Source: Saprospiraceae bacterium (lineage in GTDB: Bacteria > Bacteroidota > Bacteroidia > Chitinophagales > Saprospiraceae). Taken from it: DNA of 64,000 bases. A model generated the notes under the pieces. It worked only from the letters and a program-made list of their open reading frames with translations. It was not told where the DNA came from and made no database searches. This document shows, piece by piece, positions 62,311-64,000 of this stretch. Position numbers and translations under genes: made by a program. Where the stretch lies: contig JANQPA010000101.1 in assembly GCA_028285545.1 (NCBI GenBank), positions 62,001-126,000 on the forward strand, written 5' to 3'. Positions within the stretch are counted from its first letter, which is position 1, and every line of letters starts with the position of its first letter.

Positions 62311-63116
62311 GAAAACATTCCTATCAACCTATAGGAATTTTTGATTCTGGCATTGGCGGCCTCACAGTTGCCAATGCCATTATCAGAAAACTTCCCCAGG
62401 AACAGATCATTTATTTTGGCGATACAGCTCACGTGCCTTACGGTGATAAATCCGCTGACGCCATCCGCTACTATTGTCTTCGCATCGCAAAATTTTTACT
62501 GGAAAAAAACTGTAAGATGATCGTGGTGGCTTGTAATTCAGCCTCCTCTGTAGCCTATCATGTTCTTACGGAATTCTTTAAAGATCAAGCACTCTTCGTT
62601 AATGTAGTGGACCCTTTGGTAGAAGCAACAGTGACCAAAGGATATAATAAGGTTGGGGTTATTGCCACAAAAGCAACCACTCAATCAGATGTTTATCCGC
62701 GGCAGCTGCGCTCCAGAGCACCAAATATGAAAGTTCAATCATTGGCTACTCCCTTGCTTGCCCCAATGATCGAAGAAGGTTATGTTACCAACAACATTAG
62801 TAATGTAATTCTTGAAAATTATTTATCAGATACTCGTTTTACAAATATTGAAGCCATTTTGTTGGCTTGTACCCATTACCCTTTGATTCATTCTAATATT
62901 TCAGCCTTCTTTGACCATAAGGTTGATGTTCTTGACTCTACTGATATTGTAGCCGAAGCCGTATTTCAACAATTGAAACGGAATGAATTGCTAAATCATC
63001 AAAAGTGTAATGGACATCAGTTTTTTGTATCTGATTACTCCCTATCTTTTGAAGAAACAACCCGTATTTTTTATAAAGGAGAAATTGATTTGGAGCACTG
63101 TGCGCTTTGGCAATAA
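62307..63116 (+). CDS. murI: Glutamate racemase
   Basis: A 269-residue protein starting at a TTG overlapping the skp stop. IGIFDSGIGGLTVANAI is the glutamate-binding start. The two catalytic Cys are in VVACNSASSVAY and LLACTHYPLI, and VPYGDKSADAI follows. It makes D-glutamate for peptidoglycan. The 4-base overlap TTGA with the second skp gene is notable. Confidence 0.95.
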   Translation: MRKHSYQPIGIFDSGIGGLTVANAIIRKLPQEQIIYFGDTAHVPYGDKSADAIRYYCLRIAKFLLEKNCKMIVVACNSASSVAYHVLTEFFKDQALFVNVVDPLVEATVTKGYNKVGVIATKATTQSDVYPRQLRSRAPNMKVQSLATPLLAPMIEEGYVTNNISNVILENYLSDTRFTNIEAILLACTHYPLIHSNISAFFDHKVDVLDSTDIVAEAVFQQLKRNELLNHQKCNGHQFFVSDYSLSFEETTRIFYKGEIDLEHCALWQ

Positions 63117-63121
63117 AAATA

Positions 63122-63357
63122 GTTCCGTGTTCCGCCTACCTACGTTTTACTTCGGTAGGTAAATGTTCCGTGTTCCGTGTTCCGTGTTCCGTGTTCCGTG
63201 TTTAAGTGATTGCTTTCTAAAGGTATAGTTGCTTATTGGAGTTTTTTTTGCACGCAACCACCTTCGGTCGTCAGGTACCAAAAAAATTTCAAATAACAGA
63301 GAACCTTAAAATTTTAAAACACTTCACACGGAACAAGGAACCGAGGAACTATGGAAC
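63122..63357. repeat. Composite repeat with TGTTCCG heptamer array
   Basis: Five perfect copies of TGTTCCG (63164-63198) follow a CCTACC/GGTAGG hairpin. Further right come TTCAAATAACAGA and CACGGAAC words shared with the 40758-40980 region. It lies between the converging murI and trmB. No gene is seen. Confidence 0.6.
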
Positions 63358-63361
63358 CCTA

Positions 63362-64000
63362 CTAATGAATAGTAAACCGTACATATTTTATCGTCTTTCT
63401 CGCCTCTAAGTGCATTTTCTCATAATAAGTTTTGGTTTCCAATTCAGGGAAAGGTAATTCTTTGGAATAAATATCATCATCCTGATAAAGAATGTTTACC
63501 TCTTCATCTGCCTGTAAGACCTCTAGCGTAAATTCGTATAGGTTAGGTTCATCAGTTTTGAGGTGGACCAAACCACCCGGTTTCAAAATTTGGCGATAGG
63601 CTTTTAAAAAATTAGGAGCGGTGAGTCGACGATTCGCTTTGCTTTTTCGAAGGAAGGGGTCCGGGAAGGTGATCCAAATTTCATCCACTTCAGATGATTC
63701 AAAAAACAGTGCAATCTGTTCGATACGAGTTCGCAAAAAAGCTACATTATGGAGCTCTTCTCTAATAGCTGTTCGGGCGCCCTTCCATATTCTGGCACCT
63801 TTGACATCTACACCAATAAAATTTTGATTAGGATATCGTCTGGCCAAATCAAGGGTATATTCTCCTCGTCCACAAGCCAATTCCAGGGTAATGGTATCAT
63901 CATTTTGAAAATGATCACTCCTCCACTTCCCCTTCATCTCTACCTCTTCACCATTCATTCCAGTCAATTGTGGATGTTTGGGATCATAATTCTGGTAAAC
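63362..64000 (-). CDS. trmB: tRNA (guanine-N7-)-methyltransferase, 5' end outside window
   Basis: The frame is open through the right edge (VYQNYDPKHPQLTG lies before the TTG at 63967), so the N-terminus is missing. Seen parts fit TrmB: KGKWRSDHF, LELACGRGEYTLDLARRYP (SAM binding), FIGVDVKGARIWKGAR, EIWITFPDPFLRKSKANRRL, and FLKAYRQILKPGGLVHLKTDE. It makes m7G46 in the variable loop of some tRNAs. Confidence 0.92.
   Translation of the reverse strand, partial: VYQNYDPKHPQLTGMNGEEVEMKGKWRSDHFQNDDTITLELACGRGEYTLDLARRYPNQNFIGVDVKGARIWKGARTAIREELHNVAFLRTRIEQIALFFESSEVDEIWITFPDPFLRKSKANRRLTAPNFLKAYRQILKPGGLVHLKTDEPNLYEFTLEVLQADEEVNILYQDDDIYSKELPFPELETKTYYEKMHLEARKTIKYVRFTIH

Noticed and set aside
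63164-63198. Possible CRISPR-like or telomere-like array
   Set aside because: Seven-base units without spacers, within a degenerate intergenic repeat family.

Overview
The window is AT-rich chromosomal DNA of a member of the Bacteroidota. The signs are the phylum-type promoter (TAnnTTTG box, sometimes with an upstream TTTG 19-21 bases away), the gliding genes gldE and gldD beside ssb and mutY, a secreted protein with a type IX secretion (T9SS) sorting domain, DUF2851, paired OmpH/Skp chaperones before murI, a SecA of about 1100 residues, and near absence of strong Shine-Dalgarno sites. Gene content and style suggest a Saprospirales-like or related lineage, but that rank is a guess. I see no rRNA, tRNA, CRISPR array, prophage or complete insertion sequence. 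Almost all of the window is core housekeeping genome, and I did not find a clear multi-gene accessory or defence system.

Layout. 1-3 kb: end of a CapA-like protein, folA, a DUF2851 protein and a dead Y1 (REP-type) transposase remnant with a small hairpin. 3.2-6.7 kb: ECF sigma factor, membrane anti-sigma-like protein with HEAT-like repeats, DUF4097 protein and amidohydrolase lipoprotein in one tight run. 6.7-12 kb, minus strand: sugar nucleotidyltransferase, MacB/FtsX-type permease, uvrB. 12-19.5 kb: small genes of mixed role (GNAT, M14 peptidase, alpha/beta hydrolase, beta-propeller lipoprotein, Crp-type regulator, MORN-like protein, lipoprotein) separated by palindromic repeats. 19.7-28.2 kb: secA, deoC, SPOR protein, rodA, tgt, LptF/G-type permease. 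28.5-34.2 kb: ECF sigma factor, mutY, ssb, gldE, gldD and convergent recA. 34.4-44.4 kb: DUF2147, alkyltransferase-like protein, TrpF-like pseudoenzyme, RND/MMPL transporter, OmpA protein, rnhB, T9SS-secreted metalloprotease-like protein, MBL hydrolase. 44.5-55.3 kb: large pseudo-peptidase/propeller/barrel protein, prfA, tsaB, two ArsR-type regulators, lspA, DksA-like protein, pdxA, rsmA, yqeY. 55.4-64 kb: ALDH7-type dehydrogenase, OmpA-like protein, PAP2-like membrane protein, MscS channel, M48 lipoprotein, two Skp-like chaperones, murI and a partial trmB.

How the genes relate. Several groups serve the cell envelope (rodA, murI, lspA, LptF/G-type permease, OmpA and Skp proteins, SPOR, gliding) and others serve DNA repair and replication (uvrB, mutY, ssb, recA, rnhB, alkyltransferase-like protein). 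The most regulatory-looking unit is the 3.2-6.7 kb sigma/anti-sigma cassette.

The most unusual non-coding content is a set of long perfect palindromes with GGCGGCC-type cores. Three of them lie almost exactly midway between divergent gene starts. Other notable items are composite short tandem repeats at convergent gene ends, a repeated TTTTGTTTAACT motif around the second ECF sigma promoter, and catalytic-residue losses in the TrpF-like, Tgt, alkyltransferase-like and pseudo-peptidase proteins.
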